A DNA stretch of 43,007 nucleotides from an uncultured Spirochaetaceae bacterium (GTDB lineage Bacteria; Spirochaetota; Spirochaetia; Sphaerochaetales; Sphaerochaetaceae): assembly GCA_944389295.1 (NCBI GenBank), contig CALXLV010000040.1, positions 1 to 43,007 of the forward strand. The letters run 5' to 3'. The notes under the pieces were generated by a model. The model worked only from the letters and a program-made list of their open reading frames with translations, searched no databases and was not told the origin of the DNA. Positions 1 to 7,067 of this stretch are shown one piece after another (position 1 is the first letter of the stretch; each line of letters starts with the position of its first letter). Both the position numbers and the translations under genes were made by a program.

Positions 1-480
1 CCATGGGTTTCTTCCTTGTTTTGTTCGGTTTTGTGCAAGTTAAACATTACAGGGAGAAACCCTTTCTTGTCTCTATCTGTTATTAATTATCTTTGTCGAC
101 TTCCCACACCTTTTTGTATAGAGCCAATTTTTTTTCATAAGTTCTTTCCGCCGGGAACAAGCGCCGGAGACAGGAATATGACAACAAAACGGAGAAAAAT
201 TCAGAATGAAGATAAAAAGGAATGATGAGAGAAAAAAATTCAGCCGGACCGCCCGTACAGACAAGCAGCCCGGCATCGCGCCCCTTCGGAGGAGGAAAAC
301 CATAACGGAATTTCCAAGGGCAGTCATGGATTATAAAGCATGTGAGGGAAGATTGGAACAGCGGAGGTGCAGCTTTCATCACCTGAGAGGGAGAAGAGAT
401 GGCCGCATCCCAAGATTCTTTCATGCCAGCAGCGATTCCCAGTTGACAAACCGCCGCATGGCAGTAATATCCAGCTAGCT
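1..480. other. Region without a supportable gene
   Basis: No reading frame here has a convincing start, ribosome binding site or recognisable protein pattern; the short frames on both strands look like chance openings. A weak promoter-like pair on the plus strand (TTGTCG near 94, TATAGA near 118) could drive a small RNA, but I see no matching terminator. The right end holds the promoter of the MATE gene. Confidence 0.5.
443..470 (+). promoter_or_regulatory. Promoter of the MATE gene
   Basis: A perfect -35 box TTGACA (443-448), a 16-base spacer and a -10-like TAATAT (465-470) lie 10 bases before the ATG at 481. No Shine-Dalgarno sequence follows, so the mRNA would have almost no leader. Confidence 0.5.
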
Positions 481-1854
481 ATGGAATGCGACATGACAAA
501 GGGCTCGCCGGCGCGGCTCCTTCTATCCTTCTCGATACCAATATTCCTCGGAAATATCTTCCAGCAGCTTTACAGCATGGTTGATTCAATAGTAGTCGGG
601 CGCTTTGTCGGCGTCGAGGCTCTCGCGGCAGTGGGATCGACCACGGGATTCAGCTTCATGGTGGTGGGCTTCGCGCAGGGGCTCACGGCAGGATTCTCGG
701 TGATAGTCAGCCAGCGCTTCGGAGCGAAAGACTACCCCAAGATGCGGCAGGCCTACACGATGAGCATTCTCTCCTCTGCAGTCTCATCGGTTCTCATCGC
801 CCTGATATTCACTTTTCTCTCAATGCCTCTGCTGAGGCTGATAGATACCCCCGAGAACATCATAGAGGATGCCAACTCCTACATACTCATAATATATCTC
901 GGAATAGGCACGGCTATATTCTACAACCTCTTCTCCTCACTTCTGAGGGCTGTAGGAGACGGAAGAAGTCCAGTCTACTTCCTTTTAATATCATCTGTAC
1001 TGAACATAGTCCTTGATCTCTTTCTCGTTATCGTCATTCCTCTGGGATGCGCAGGCGTCGCCATCGCTACGGTAATCGCGCAGGGGCTGAGCGCCGTGAT
1101 CGCATTCTTCTATATAAAGAAGCGCTTCCCCATCTTCCGCTTCACAAGGGAGGACTGGAAGCTCGACATACCGCTCTGCGTAAGACTGCTGAAAATAGGC
1201 ATCCCCGGCGCCTTCCAGTTCTCCGTATGCGCAGTCGGCGTGATAATCGTCCAGGCTGCGATAAACGGATTCGGCTCAGACACCGTAGCGGCCTACTCTG
1301 TCGGAGGAAAGATCGAGAATGTCATCACGCAGTTCTTCCCCGCCATAGGCATGGGAATCTCGACCTTTGCAGGGCAGAATCTCGGGGCCGGGAACATAAA
1401 GAGAATAAGGCAGGGTTTCAGGACAGCTTTCCTCATAATGGCAGCAGGTTCGGTGATTGCGTTCGGCGTGGCGCTCGTCTCCGCAGATGCATTCAGCTAT
1501 ATATTCGTGGACAGGAAAACGACATCGCCCGAGATCATAGAGCTCTCAGTCCAGTATGTGCATACAATCGCTTGGTTCTTCATCCCGCTCGGAATGATAT
1601 TCGTATTCCGCACAGGGTGCCAGGGACTTGGCTCGGGAGCGATTCCCATGATCTCCTCGATTGCGGAGCTCGTAATGAGGACGGCAGCGGCATTCACGCT
1701 TCCCGCGGCTTTCGGCTACGTCGGCATCTGCTTCGCCTCCCCTGTCGCATGGTGCGGAGCGGCGGCGATACTCCCCTTCTGCTACATCTACTACATGAGG
1801 AAGATCGTAAGAAAGACAGAGCGGGTGCATATGCATCTTGCAAGACAGGCATAG
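481..1854 (+). CDS. MATE family multidrug efflux protein
   Basis: The 457-residue product matches the usual size of MATE (multidrug and toxic compound extrusion) antiporters, inner-membrane proteins that expel cationic drugs in exchange for Na+ or H+. The N-terminus MTKGSPARLLLSFSIPIFLG followed by NIFQQLYSMVDSIVVGRFVG is the classic first-helix signature, and the rest is a run of hydrophobic helices (about 12) with the second half beginning near residue 240. The frame is open upstream to 367, but the start at 481 (MECDMTKGSP) fits the family and follows a TTGACA promoter; ATG 493 is an alternative. There is no good ribosome binding site for either. The gene is monocistronic and convergent with lysA. 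The substrate cannot be told from sequence. Confidence 0.9.
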   Translation: MECDMTKGSPARLLLSFSIPIFLGNIFQQLYSMVDSIVVGRFVGVEALAAVGSTTGFSFMVVGFAQGLTAGFSVIVSQRFGAKDYPKMRQAYTMSILSSAVSSVLIALIFTFLSMPLLRLIDTPENIIEDANSYILIIYLGIGTAIFYNLFSSLLRAVGDGRSPVYFLLISSVLNIVLDLFLVIVIPLGCAGVAIATVIAQGLSAVIAFFYIKKRFPIFRFTREDWKLDIPLCVRLLKIGIPGAFQFSVCAVGVIIVQAAINGFGSDTVAAYSVGGKIENVITQFFPAIGMGISTFAGQNLGAGNIKRIRQGFRTAFLIMAAGSVIAFGVALVSADAFSYIFVDRKTTSPEIIELSVQYVHTIAWFFIPLGMIFVFRTGCQGLGSGAIPMISSIAELVMRTAAAFTLPAAFGYVGICFASPVAWCGAAAILPFCYIYYMRKIVRKTERVHMHLARQA

Positions 1855-1903
1855 CAGGACTACAGAAACGCTGCAGTGAAGAGTCTGATGATATAGCGGG
1901 AAA

Positions 1904-1936
1904 TGCTGCCGGCAGTCCGGCAGCACTCATATTTTT
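1904..1936 (+). terminator. Rho-independent terminator after MATE gene
   Basis: A perfect 9-bp stem (1904-1912 with 1917-1925) closes a four-base CAGT loop, and a T-rich tail follows at about 1930-1936. It lies between two convergent genes and might also slow transcripts coming from lysA, although the minus-strand T-run is only three bases. Confidence 0.75.
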
Positions 1937-1940
1937 CTGA

Positions 1941-3203
1941 TCAGCTGACGATCTGGGGAGAGGAGAGGACAGTGCGGATATAATCCTCGTAAGTCTCATC
2001 CCTTCTTATCCTGTAGATACCATCATCCATAATCAGATACTCGGCATGCCTCAGCTTCGCATTGTAGTTGAAGCCCATGGAGTGTCCGTGGGCGCCTGTG
2101 TCGTGTATTGCGACGATATCCCCGGGAAGAATCTCAGGCAATGCCCTGTCTATCGCGAACTTGTCGTTGTTCTCGCAGAGCGATCCCGTCACGTCATAGA
2201 TATGATCCAGAGGCGCATCGGGCCTGTTCAGGACCGTGATGTGATGATATGCACCGTAGAGCGCCGGACGCATCAAGTCAGCCATGCATGCATCCAGTCC
2301 CACAAAGTCCTTGTACTTATGCGTCACATGGCGCACCCTGCTCACAAGCCATCCATAAGGCCCGGTAATGCAGCGCCCGCATTCAAATGAGATACGCAGA
2401 GGAGCCAGAGACTCTGACGTGATCATCTCATCATAGAGCGCCCGTATCCGCCCGGAAAGATGATCGAAGCTGATCGCCTCATCCTCCTCCCGGTAGGGAA
2501 TCCCGATTCCTCCCCCGAGATCGACCTGCTCGATGACAACCCCTGTCTTTTCCTTTATTTCCTTCACGAGGGAGAAAAGCATCCTCGCCGTCTCTGCGAT
2601 GTAGTCCTCATTCAGCTCGTTGGAAGCCACCATCGTATGAAGATAGAAGTGCTTCACCTCATGGCTTTCGGCTGCAATTCTGTATGCCCTGAAAAGCTGT
2701 TCCTTAGTCAGGCCGTATTTCGCCTCGACAGGATTTCCGATGATGACGTTGCCACTCCTCTCCTTTCCCGGATTGAAGCGGAAGCAGAGTGTCTCAGGCA
2801 GCCGCCCGATCACCTTTCTCAGTACATCGATATGTGTGATGTCATCCAGATTGATCACAGCACCGAGCTTGTAAGCCGTCAGAAACTCCTCTTCCGCGGT
2901 ATCGTTTGATGTGAACATGATCTTTGAGCCGGGAATACCAGCCTCATGGGCAATGAGCAGTTCCGGAAGGGACGAGCAGTCCGCTCCGAACCCCTCTCCT
3001 GCAAGCAGCTTTATGATGTTCACATTCGGCAGCGCCTTCACCGCAAAATAGTTGATGAAACCCCCGCTCCACGAGAAGGCGCGCATCATCTCTTCGGCGT
3101 TCCGCCGGATGGCACGCCCGTCATAAATGTGAAAGGGAGTGCCGTTTCTGAGGGCGAAGGAGATCAGCTCCTCACTTCCGAGAGGCAGTGTTTTCTTTGT
3201 CAT
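1941..3203 (-). CDS. lysA: Diaminopimelate decarboxylase
   Basis: This 420-residue PLP enzyme of fold type III decarboxylates meso-diaminopimelate to L-lysine, the last step of the pathway. The PLP lysine is K56 in YFAVKALPN, the phosphate-binding loop is DLGGGIGIPY in mid-protein, and the substrate and catalytic residues appear in the CENNDKF and ALYGAYHH segments of the C-terminal barrel. The start ATG overlaps the dapL stop by 4 bases and has a GGAG ribosome binding site inside dapL. It is the last gene of dapB-dapA-dapL-lysA. Carboxynorspermidine decarboxylase is a relative, but the neighbours make lysine synthesis far more likely. No dapF epimerase, which would supply the meso form, is in this window. 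Confidence 0.93.
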   Translation of the reverse strand: MTKKTLPLGSEELISFALRNGTPFHIYDGRAIRRNAEEMMRAFSWSGGFINYFAVKALPNVNIIKLLAGEGFGADCSSLPELLIAHEAGIPGSKIMFTSNDTAEEEFLTAYKLGAVINLDDITHIDVLRKVIGRLPETLCFRFNPGKERSGNVIIGNPVEAKYGLTKEQLFRAYRIAAESHEVKHFYLHTMVASNELNEDYIAETARMLFSLVKEIKEKTGVVIEQVDLGGGIGIPYREEDEAISFDHLSGRIRALYDEMITSESLAPLRISFECGRCITGPYGWLVSRVRHVTHKYKDFVGLDACMADLMRPALYGAYHHITVLNRPDAPLDHIYDVTGSLCENNDKFAIDRALPEILPGDIVAIHDTGAHGHSMGFNYNAKLRHAEYLIMDDGIYRIRRDETYEDYIRTVLSSPQIVS

Positions 3204-4423
3204 AGATTCTCCGTTATTGAATCCACCGCCCTGATCACATCTTCCCTGTGACCATATGCGGAAATTCTCACATAACCCTCTCCGGCGCTGCCGAAGCCGC
3301 TGCCGGGAGTAACTGCGACATGAGCCTTATCCAGCAGGAGATCAAAGAAATCCCAGCTGGAGAGGCCTTCAGGACAGCGCGTCCACACATAGGGGCTGTC
3401 TACGCCGCCAGTGACACTCAGCCCGATAGCCTTCATTCCCTGACTGATGATGCCTGCGTTCTCCTTGTAGTAGGACACAAGGCGACTGCACTCTTCTCTC
3501 CCCTCGGGAGCCAGAGCCGCAATTCCTCCCGCCTGCGCGATATTGCTCGCTCCGTTGAAGAAAGTGCACTGCCTCCTGTTCCATAGACGGTGGATGGCAC
3601 CCTCTTCCGCATTGGATACCCTTATTGACTTCGGCACGACCGACCATCCCAGCCTCACTCCCGTGAAGCCTGCATTTTTCGAGAATGAATTGATCTCGAT
3701 GGCGCAGTCCTCAGCTCCCTCAACCTCATAGATCGTGCGGGGGATGCCCTCGCTCTGGATGTATTCGCAGTAAGCCGCATCGAAGATTATGACAGCATTC
3801 TCCCTGTGGGCGTAATCGACAAACGCTCTCAGCTGCTCCTTCGTCGCGACAGCTCCCGTCGGATTGTTCGGGAAACAGAGATAGATAAGATCAGCATGCT
3901 CACGCGGAGGTGTGCAGACAAAACCATTCTCCTCATCCGCATCCATGTAAATAAGCCCTTTATAGCGTCCGCTCTCATCACAGGCGCCTGTGTGGCCTCC
4001 TGCGACATTGGAATCAACATAGACAGGATATGCGGGATTCTGCACCGCTATGATGCTTGAGCGCGAGAATATGGACTGTATGTTCGCGGCATCGCTTTTG
4101 GCACCGTCAGAGATGAAGAGATCATCTGTATCGATATTGACGCCGTAATCCCTCTTGTAATGCCTGCTCAGGGCCTCTCTCAGGGCAGTCTCTCCCTGCT
4201 CGTCTCCATAACCTGTGTAGGTCTCCCTCGAGGTAAGCTCGTCAACCTTCCTCTTCATCGCCGCTGCGATTGATGGAGTGATAGGCTCCGTCGTATTTCC
4301 AATACTCAGGCGCATCACCTCTTCTCCGGGATGACGCGACTGCCAGGCTCTGATGCGTCTTGCGACCTCCGGGAAGAGATAGCCGGACTGCAACAAGAGA
4401 AAATTCTCATTCGCTTCAGCCAT
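3200..4423 (-). CDS. dapL: LL-diaminopimelate aminotransferase
   Basis: This 407-residue fold-type-I aminotransferase converts tetrahydrodipicolinate directly to LL-diaminopimelate using glutamate, which bypasses the succinylase route (dapD, dapC, dapE). Visible signatures are FPNNPTGA near residue 184, the PLP-contacting FDAAY near 214, and the Schiff-base lysine K249 in SFSKNAGFTGVRLGW. GYGDEQG near 71 and the IGNTTEPITP segment near 41 are typical of DapL. The frame opens at 4456, but ATG 4423 (MAEANENF) is chosen because GGAGG sits 9 bases upstream and the length then matches the family. It overlaps dapA by 8 bases. DapL is known from plants, Chlamydia and spirochaetes. Confidence 0.93.
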   Translation of the reverse strand: MAEANENFLLLQSGYLFPEVARRIRAWQSRHPGEEVMRLSIGNTTEPITPSIAAAMKRKVDELTSRETYTGYGDEQGETALREALSRHYKRDYGVNIDTDDLFISDGAKSDAANIQSIFSRSSIIAVQNPAYPVYVDSNVAGGHTGACDESGRYKGLIYMDADEENGFVCTPPREHADLIYLCFPNNPTGAVATKEQLRAFVDYAHRENAVIIFDAAYCEYIQSEGIPRTIYEVEGAEDCAIEINSFSKNAGFTGVRLGWSVVPKSIRVSNAEEGAIHRLWNRRQCTFFNGASNIAQAGGIAALAPEGREECSRLVSYYKENAGIISQGMKAIGLSVTGGVDSPYVWTRCPEGLSSWDFFDLLLDKAHVAVTPGSGFGSAGEGYVRISAYGHREDVIRAVDSITENL

Positions 4424-5318
4424 TTTCTCCAGCCTCCTTCTCCATCCTGTCAACAAGGTTCAGCAGCCTCGTCCTGTGCTCCTGACTTTCCAGAGAACAG
4501 AGAGGCAGACGGAACGACTCCCTGCACCACCCAAGGTGAGCCATCGCGGTCTTTATCGGAATCGGATTTGTCTCGATGAAGCAGAGCGAGAAGAACTCCT
4601 TGAACCACTCATTCAATGCTTCAGCCTCCTCCCACTTTCCGTCAAGCGCGCTGTGTATCATCCTCACCATCTGATGCGGGAAGAGGTTGGATGCGACAGA
4701 GATTACGCCGTCTCCGCCGCACCTGATGAGATCGAGGGCAAGGTTGTCGTCGCCGCTGAGGACCATGAAATCATCGCCTGTCCTGTCTATCACATCCTGC
4801 ATCTGTTCAAGCGAGCCGGAAGCCTCCTTGACTGCGACGATGTTGGGACAGTCCTCTGAAAGACGCACAAGTGTGTCCGTTTCAAGATTGACGCCTGTCC
4901 TTCCCTTTATGTTGTAGAGAATGCAGGGAATCTTCACGGATTCGGCAATCGCCCTGAAGTGATGGTAAAGCCCCTTCTGCGTCGGCTTGTTGTAGTACGG
5001 ATTGACAAGAAGCACAGCATCGGCTCCGACATCCTCGGCGTGCTGCGACAGTCTTATCGCTTCCGTGGTCGCGTTTGAGCCAGTTCCCGCGATCACAGGC
5101 ACCCTTCCAGCCGCATACTTGATCGTCTGAGCGATGACCCTGTCGTGCTCCTCATGCGAAAGCGTCGGGCTTTCCCCTGTCGTGCCGCAGGGAACCAGAC
5201 CGTCAATGCCTGCCTCAATCTGCTGGTTGACTATGCGCTCAAGCGCCTGATAATCCACAGTCCCGATCTCCGTGAACGGTGTGATCAGAGCGGTGTAAAC
5301 ACCCCTGTATCTATGCAT
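4416..5318 (-). CDS. dapA: 4-hydroxy-tetrahydrodipicolinate synthase
   Basis: The 300-residue TIM-barrel aldolase condenses pyruvate with aspartate semialdehyde, the committed step of lysine synthesis. The Schiff-base lysine is K164 in VAVKEASGS. The GTTGES loop (residues 45-50), NPYYNKP near 107 and Y136/R140 in LYNIKGRTG give the usual catalytic set. A strong GAGGAGG ribosome binding site precedes the ATG and lies inside the end of dapB, with which the gene overlaps by 8 bases. The C-terminal part carries IETNPIPIK, which is common in this family. Confidence 0.95.
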   Translation of the reverse strand: MHRYRGVYTALITPFTEIGTVDYQALERIVNQQIEAGIDGLVPCGTTGESPTLSHEEHDRVIAQTIKYAAGRVPVIAGTGSNATTEAIRLSQHAEDVGADAVLLVNPYYNKPTQKGLYHHFRAIAESVKIPCILYNIKGRTGVNLETDTLVRLSEDCPNIVAVKEASGSLEQMQDVIDRTGDDFMVLSGDDNLALDLIRCGGDGVISVASNLFPHQMVRMIHSALDGKWEEAEALNEWFKEFFSLCFIETNPIPIKTAMAHLGWCRESFRLPLCSLESQEHRTRLLNLVDRMEKEAGENG

Positions 5319-6084
5319 TGCTGCCTCCTCTCAGGATTGTCCCTACCATATCATCCATCGTATAAACTCCGCTTTCCTGCTCCATCAGCCAATGGCACGC
5401 CCTTACGGCCCCGGCTGCGAAACCCCTCCGGCTCCGTGCGCTGTGAGTCAGCGTTATCGTATCCTCGCTGCTGTCAATCGTGATTGTATGAATTCCGGGA
5501 ACCGAGCCGACACGCTCGCTCGTCACGCCGATAAGCTCCGGCCTGATGCCCCCGTCACCGATTCCTCTCTGTATTCCGGTTTTCCGTTCGATGCCTGAAA
5601 GAAGCCTCTCCGCGATCATCAGCGCCGTACCTGACGGGGCATCCGCTTTCATTCTGTGGTGAATCTCATGGACTGACACATCGTAGGAATCAAACTCATT
5701 GATCAGCTTCGCGCTCTGCTCCGCCAGCGAAAGGAATATCGCAACGCCGATGGAGAAGTTCGCGCTGCAGATCAGGCGTGCGCCGTTTCTCTCCGCAAGC
5801 TCCTTCACCTCATCCATATGATCATACCAGCCAGTCGTCCCGATGACGGCGGGAATGCCGGCCTCCGCATAAACCTTTATGTTGTCAAGAACAGTACTGG
5901 GAGAGGAGAAATCGATGACGGCATCACCTCCGGAGAGAGATTCGCGGCAGACAGTTTCTGCCGTCACCGCATCTGAATCCGAATGAGGATCAATCACACC
6001 GACGACCTTGTCTCTCTTCTCCTCATTGATAAGCGTATGGATCAAAGAGCCCATTTTTCCATAACCGGCCAGAATGATATTCAT
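5311..6084 (-). CDS. dapB: 4-hydroxy-tetrahydrodipicolinate reductase
   Basis: This 257-residue NAD(P)H enzyme reduces the dapA product to tetrahydrodipicolinate. The N-terminal Rossmann motif GYGKMG (residues 7-12), GTTGW (82-86) and the substrate loop with HHRMKADAPSGTA (H142, H143, K146) are all intact. It is the first gene of the lysine operon, with a GGAGG ribosome binding site 5 bases before the ATG and a promoter 20-50 bases upstream. Length is normal for the family. Confidence 0.95.
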   Translation of the reverse strand: MNIILAGYGKMGSLIHTLINEEKRDKVVGVIDPHSDSDAVTAETVCRESLSGGDAVIDFSSPSTVLDNIKVYAEAGIPAVIGTTGWYDHMDEVKELAERNGARLICSANFSIGVAIFLSLAEQSAKLINEFDSYDVSVHEIHHRMKADAPSGTALMIAERLLSGIERKTGIQRGIGDGGIRPELIGVTSERVGSVPGIHTITIDSSEDTITLTHSARSRRGFAAGAVRACHWLMEQESGVYTMDDMVGTILRGGSNA

Positions 6085-6103
6085 AGCAGCCTCCGATATG
6101 AGG

Positions 6104-6133
6104 AATCTAGCAGTAAATTAACATTTTTGTCAA
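6104..6133 (-). promoter_or_regulatory. Promoter of the dapB-dapA-dapL-lysA operon
   Basis: On the minus strand a perfect TTGACA (6128-6133) is followed after 18 bases by TAGATT (6104-6109), preceded by TGC, which makes an extended -10 element. The predicted transcript has a leader of about 15 bases that carries the dapB ribosome binding site. No lysine riboswitch is visible. Confidence 0.7.
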
Positions 6134-6269
6134 TAAAATAACTTATTGTTATTATTTTAACACAAACAGAGAAAACCTATTGCCTGCACTGGAAAATGCT
6201 GATTTTACAGAAAGACTTTTGAAGCAGATAAAAGGAAACCATGACGAAGAGGATGATGAAACAGCCAGG

Positions 6270-6314
6270 AAATAAAAAGGCTTATTCCATCCTCTCCGGA
6301 AAAGAATAAGCCTT
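6270..6314 (-). terminator. Terminator of the tRNA transcript
   Basis: A perfect 11-bp inverted repeat (6277-6287 with 6304-6314) with a 16-base loop is followed on the minus strand by TTTTTATT. It lies 3 bases past the 3' end of tRNA-Glu, so it ends the two-tRNA transcript. Confidence 0.85.
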
Positions 6315-6316
6315 GC

Positions 6317-6388
6317 CATCTCCCGCGGGGATCGAACCCGCGTTGACGGGATGAAAACCCGTTGTCCTAACCACTAGACGAGGGAGAC
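6317..6388 (-). tRNA. tRNA-Glu (anticodon TTC)
   Basis: The cloverleaf folds by eye: acceptor GTCTCCC pairs with GGGAGAT (a G-U pair at position 1-72), the D arm carries the TAGTGGTTAGGA pattern, the anticodon stem ACGGG/CCCGT closes a TTTTCAT loop with anticodon TTC, and the T arm is CGCGG/CCGCG around GTTCGATC. The discriminator is G and CCA is not encoded. It is transcribed after tRNA-Lys from one promoter. Confidence 0.95.
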
Positions 6389-6397
6389 ATTAGGGAG

Positions 6398-6470
6398 TGA
6401 GCCGCACAGGATTCGGACCTGTGACCCACGCCTTAAAAGGGCGTTGCTCTACCAACTGAGCTAGCGGCCC
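6398..6470 (-). tRNA. tRNA-Lys (anticodon TTT)
   Basis: The acceptor GGGCCGC pairs with GCGGCTC, the D arm is GCTCAGTTGGTAGAGC, the anticodon stem ACGCC/GGCGT closes a CTTTTAA loop with anticodon TTT, and the T arm ACAGG/CCTGT encloses TCCGAAT. The discriminator is A and CCA is not encoded. It is the first of two tRNAs in the transcript, 9 bases before tRNA-Glu. Confidence 0.95.
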
Positions 6471-6493
6471 AACGGTCTTACGACAGCAACGTG

Positions 6494-6523
6494 AATCTAG
6501 CATGAATCTCCATTACGTTGCAA
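6494..6523 (-). promoter_or_regulatory. Promoter of the tRNA-Lys/tRNA-Glu unit
   Basis: The minus strand reads TTGCAA (6518-6523), 18 bases, then TAGATT (6494-6499) with an upstream TGC. The -10 region TGCTAGATTC is identical over ten bases to that of dapB. Confidence 0.65.
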
Positions 6524-6565
6524 TACCCTTTCACATCTATTTGCAAGCGGAGCCGTCGGAGATTC

Positions 6566-6592
6566 AGGATGGCCGGTTTCTCCGGCCTTCCT
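6566..6592 (-). terminator. Hairpin after the copA-csoR operon
   Basis: GGCCGG/CCGGCC (6571-6576 with 6582-6587) with a five-base loop is extended past one mismatch by AGGA/TCCT. It starts a few bases after the csoR stop. There is no real U-tract, so it may be an RNA 3'-end stabiliser or a Rho-assisted stop rather than a classic terminator. Confidence 0.5.
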
Positions 6593-6595
6593 GAG

Positions 6596-6865
6596 TCATA
6601 TCTTCCCGACCATCTTCTCAAGCACGGAGAGCGCCTCCTCGATCTTGGGATTCGGCTCATCGCTCTCAAGGGCCTCGCGGACACAGCTTCTGATATGCGC
6701 CTCGAGCACCTCCTGAGCCGCCTTTTTCAGCAGTGCCGCCGATGAGAGCAGCTGCGTCGCTATATCGATGCAGTACCTGTCCTCATCGATCATCTTCTGG
6801 ATGCCGTCAAGCTGTCCTTTCGCGATCTTGACCTTTGAGGAGACGCTTTTTCTGTCAGCCTTCAA
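6596..6865 (-). CDS. csoR: CsoR-type copper-sensing repressor
   Basis: The 89-residue all-helical protein belongs to the CsoR/RcnR/FrmR family of homotetrameric repressors that release DNA on binding Cu(I). The Cu(I) ligands are all present: C32 (in RYCIDI), H57 and C61 (in AHIRSCV), with the 25 and 4 residue spacings of characterised CsoR proteins. The likely start is a TTG at 6865, with GAGG 9 bases upstream inside copA; no earlier ATG fits. The gene overlaps the copA stop by 11 bases, so it is co-transcribed and probably autoregulated with copA through the operator at 9469-9488. Confidence 0.9.
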   Translation of the reverse strand: MKADRKSVSSKVKIAKGQLDGIQKMIDEDRYCIDIATQLLSSAALLKKAAQEVLEAHIRSCVREALESDEPNPKIEEALSVLEKMVGKI

Positions 6866-7067
6866 TTCCGGTAACCTCGTATCCGGCTTCCTTAACCGCA
6901 GCTTTGAGAGCCTCGTCGCTCACATCCGACGAGCAGACCACGTCCGCACATTTTCCCTCGAGCGAGACATTCACGCTTCCGACGCCGCTGATGCCTGAGA
7001 GCGCATCGTGCACATGCTTCACGCAGTGCTGGCACATCATTCCCTCAATTCTGATCTTCTTCTCCAT
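6855..7067 (-). CDS. Possible internally initiated CopZ-like copper chaperone
   Basis: Inside copA, codon 797 is an ATG in the same frame, preceded by AAGGAG with 8 bases of spacing (7076-7081). Starting there gives exactly 70 residues, a free HMA domain with the Cu-binding GMMCQHC motif at residues 9-15, and the usual size of the stand-alone chaperone CopZ, which delivers Cu(I) to CopA and CsoR. The preceding linker is charged and of low complexity, so the domain would fold by itself. The sequence shows the site; internal translation is an inference. E. coli makes a short chaperone from copA by frameshifting, a different mechanism with the same outcome. Confidence 0.55.
   Translation of the reverse strand: MEKKIRIEGMMCQHCVKHVHDALSGISGVGSVNVSLEGKCADVVCSSDVSDEALKAAVKEAGYEVTGIEG

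Noticed and set aside
1047..1940. 297-codon open frame on the plus strand inside the MATE gene
   Set aside because: It is a frame shadow of the MATE gene, with arginine/histidine-rich low-quality protein and no ribosome binding site.
6180..6275. Small acidic plus-strand frame (TTG start, 31 codons) between dapB and the tRNA terminator
   Set aside because: Its residues look protein-like, but there is no ATG, ribosome binding site or promoter, and it is too short to judge.
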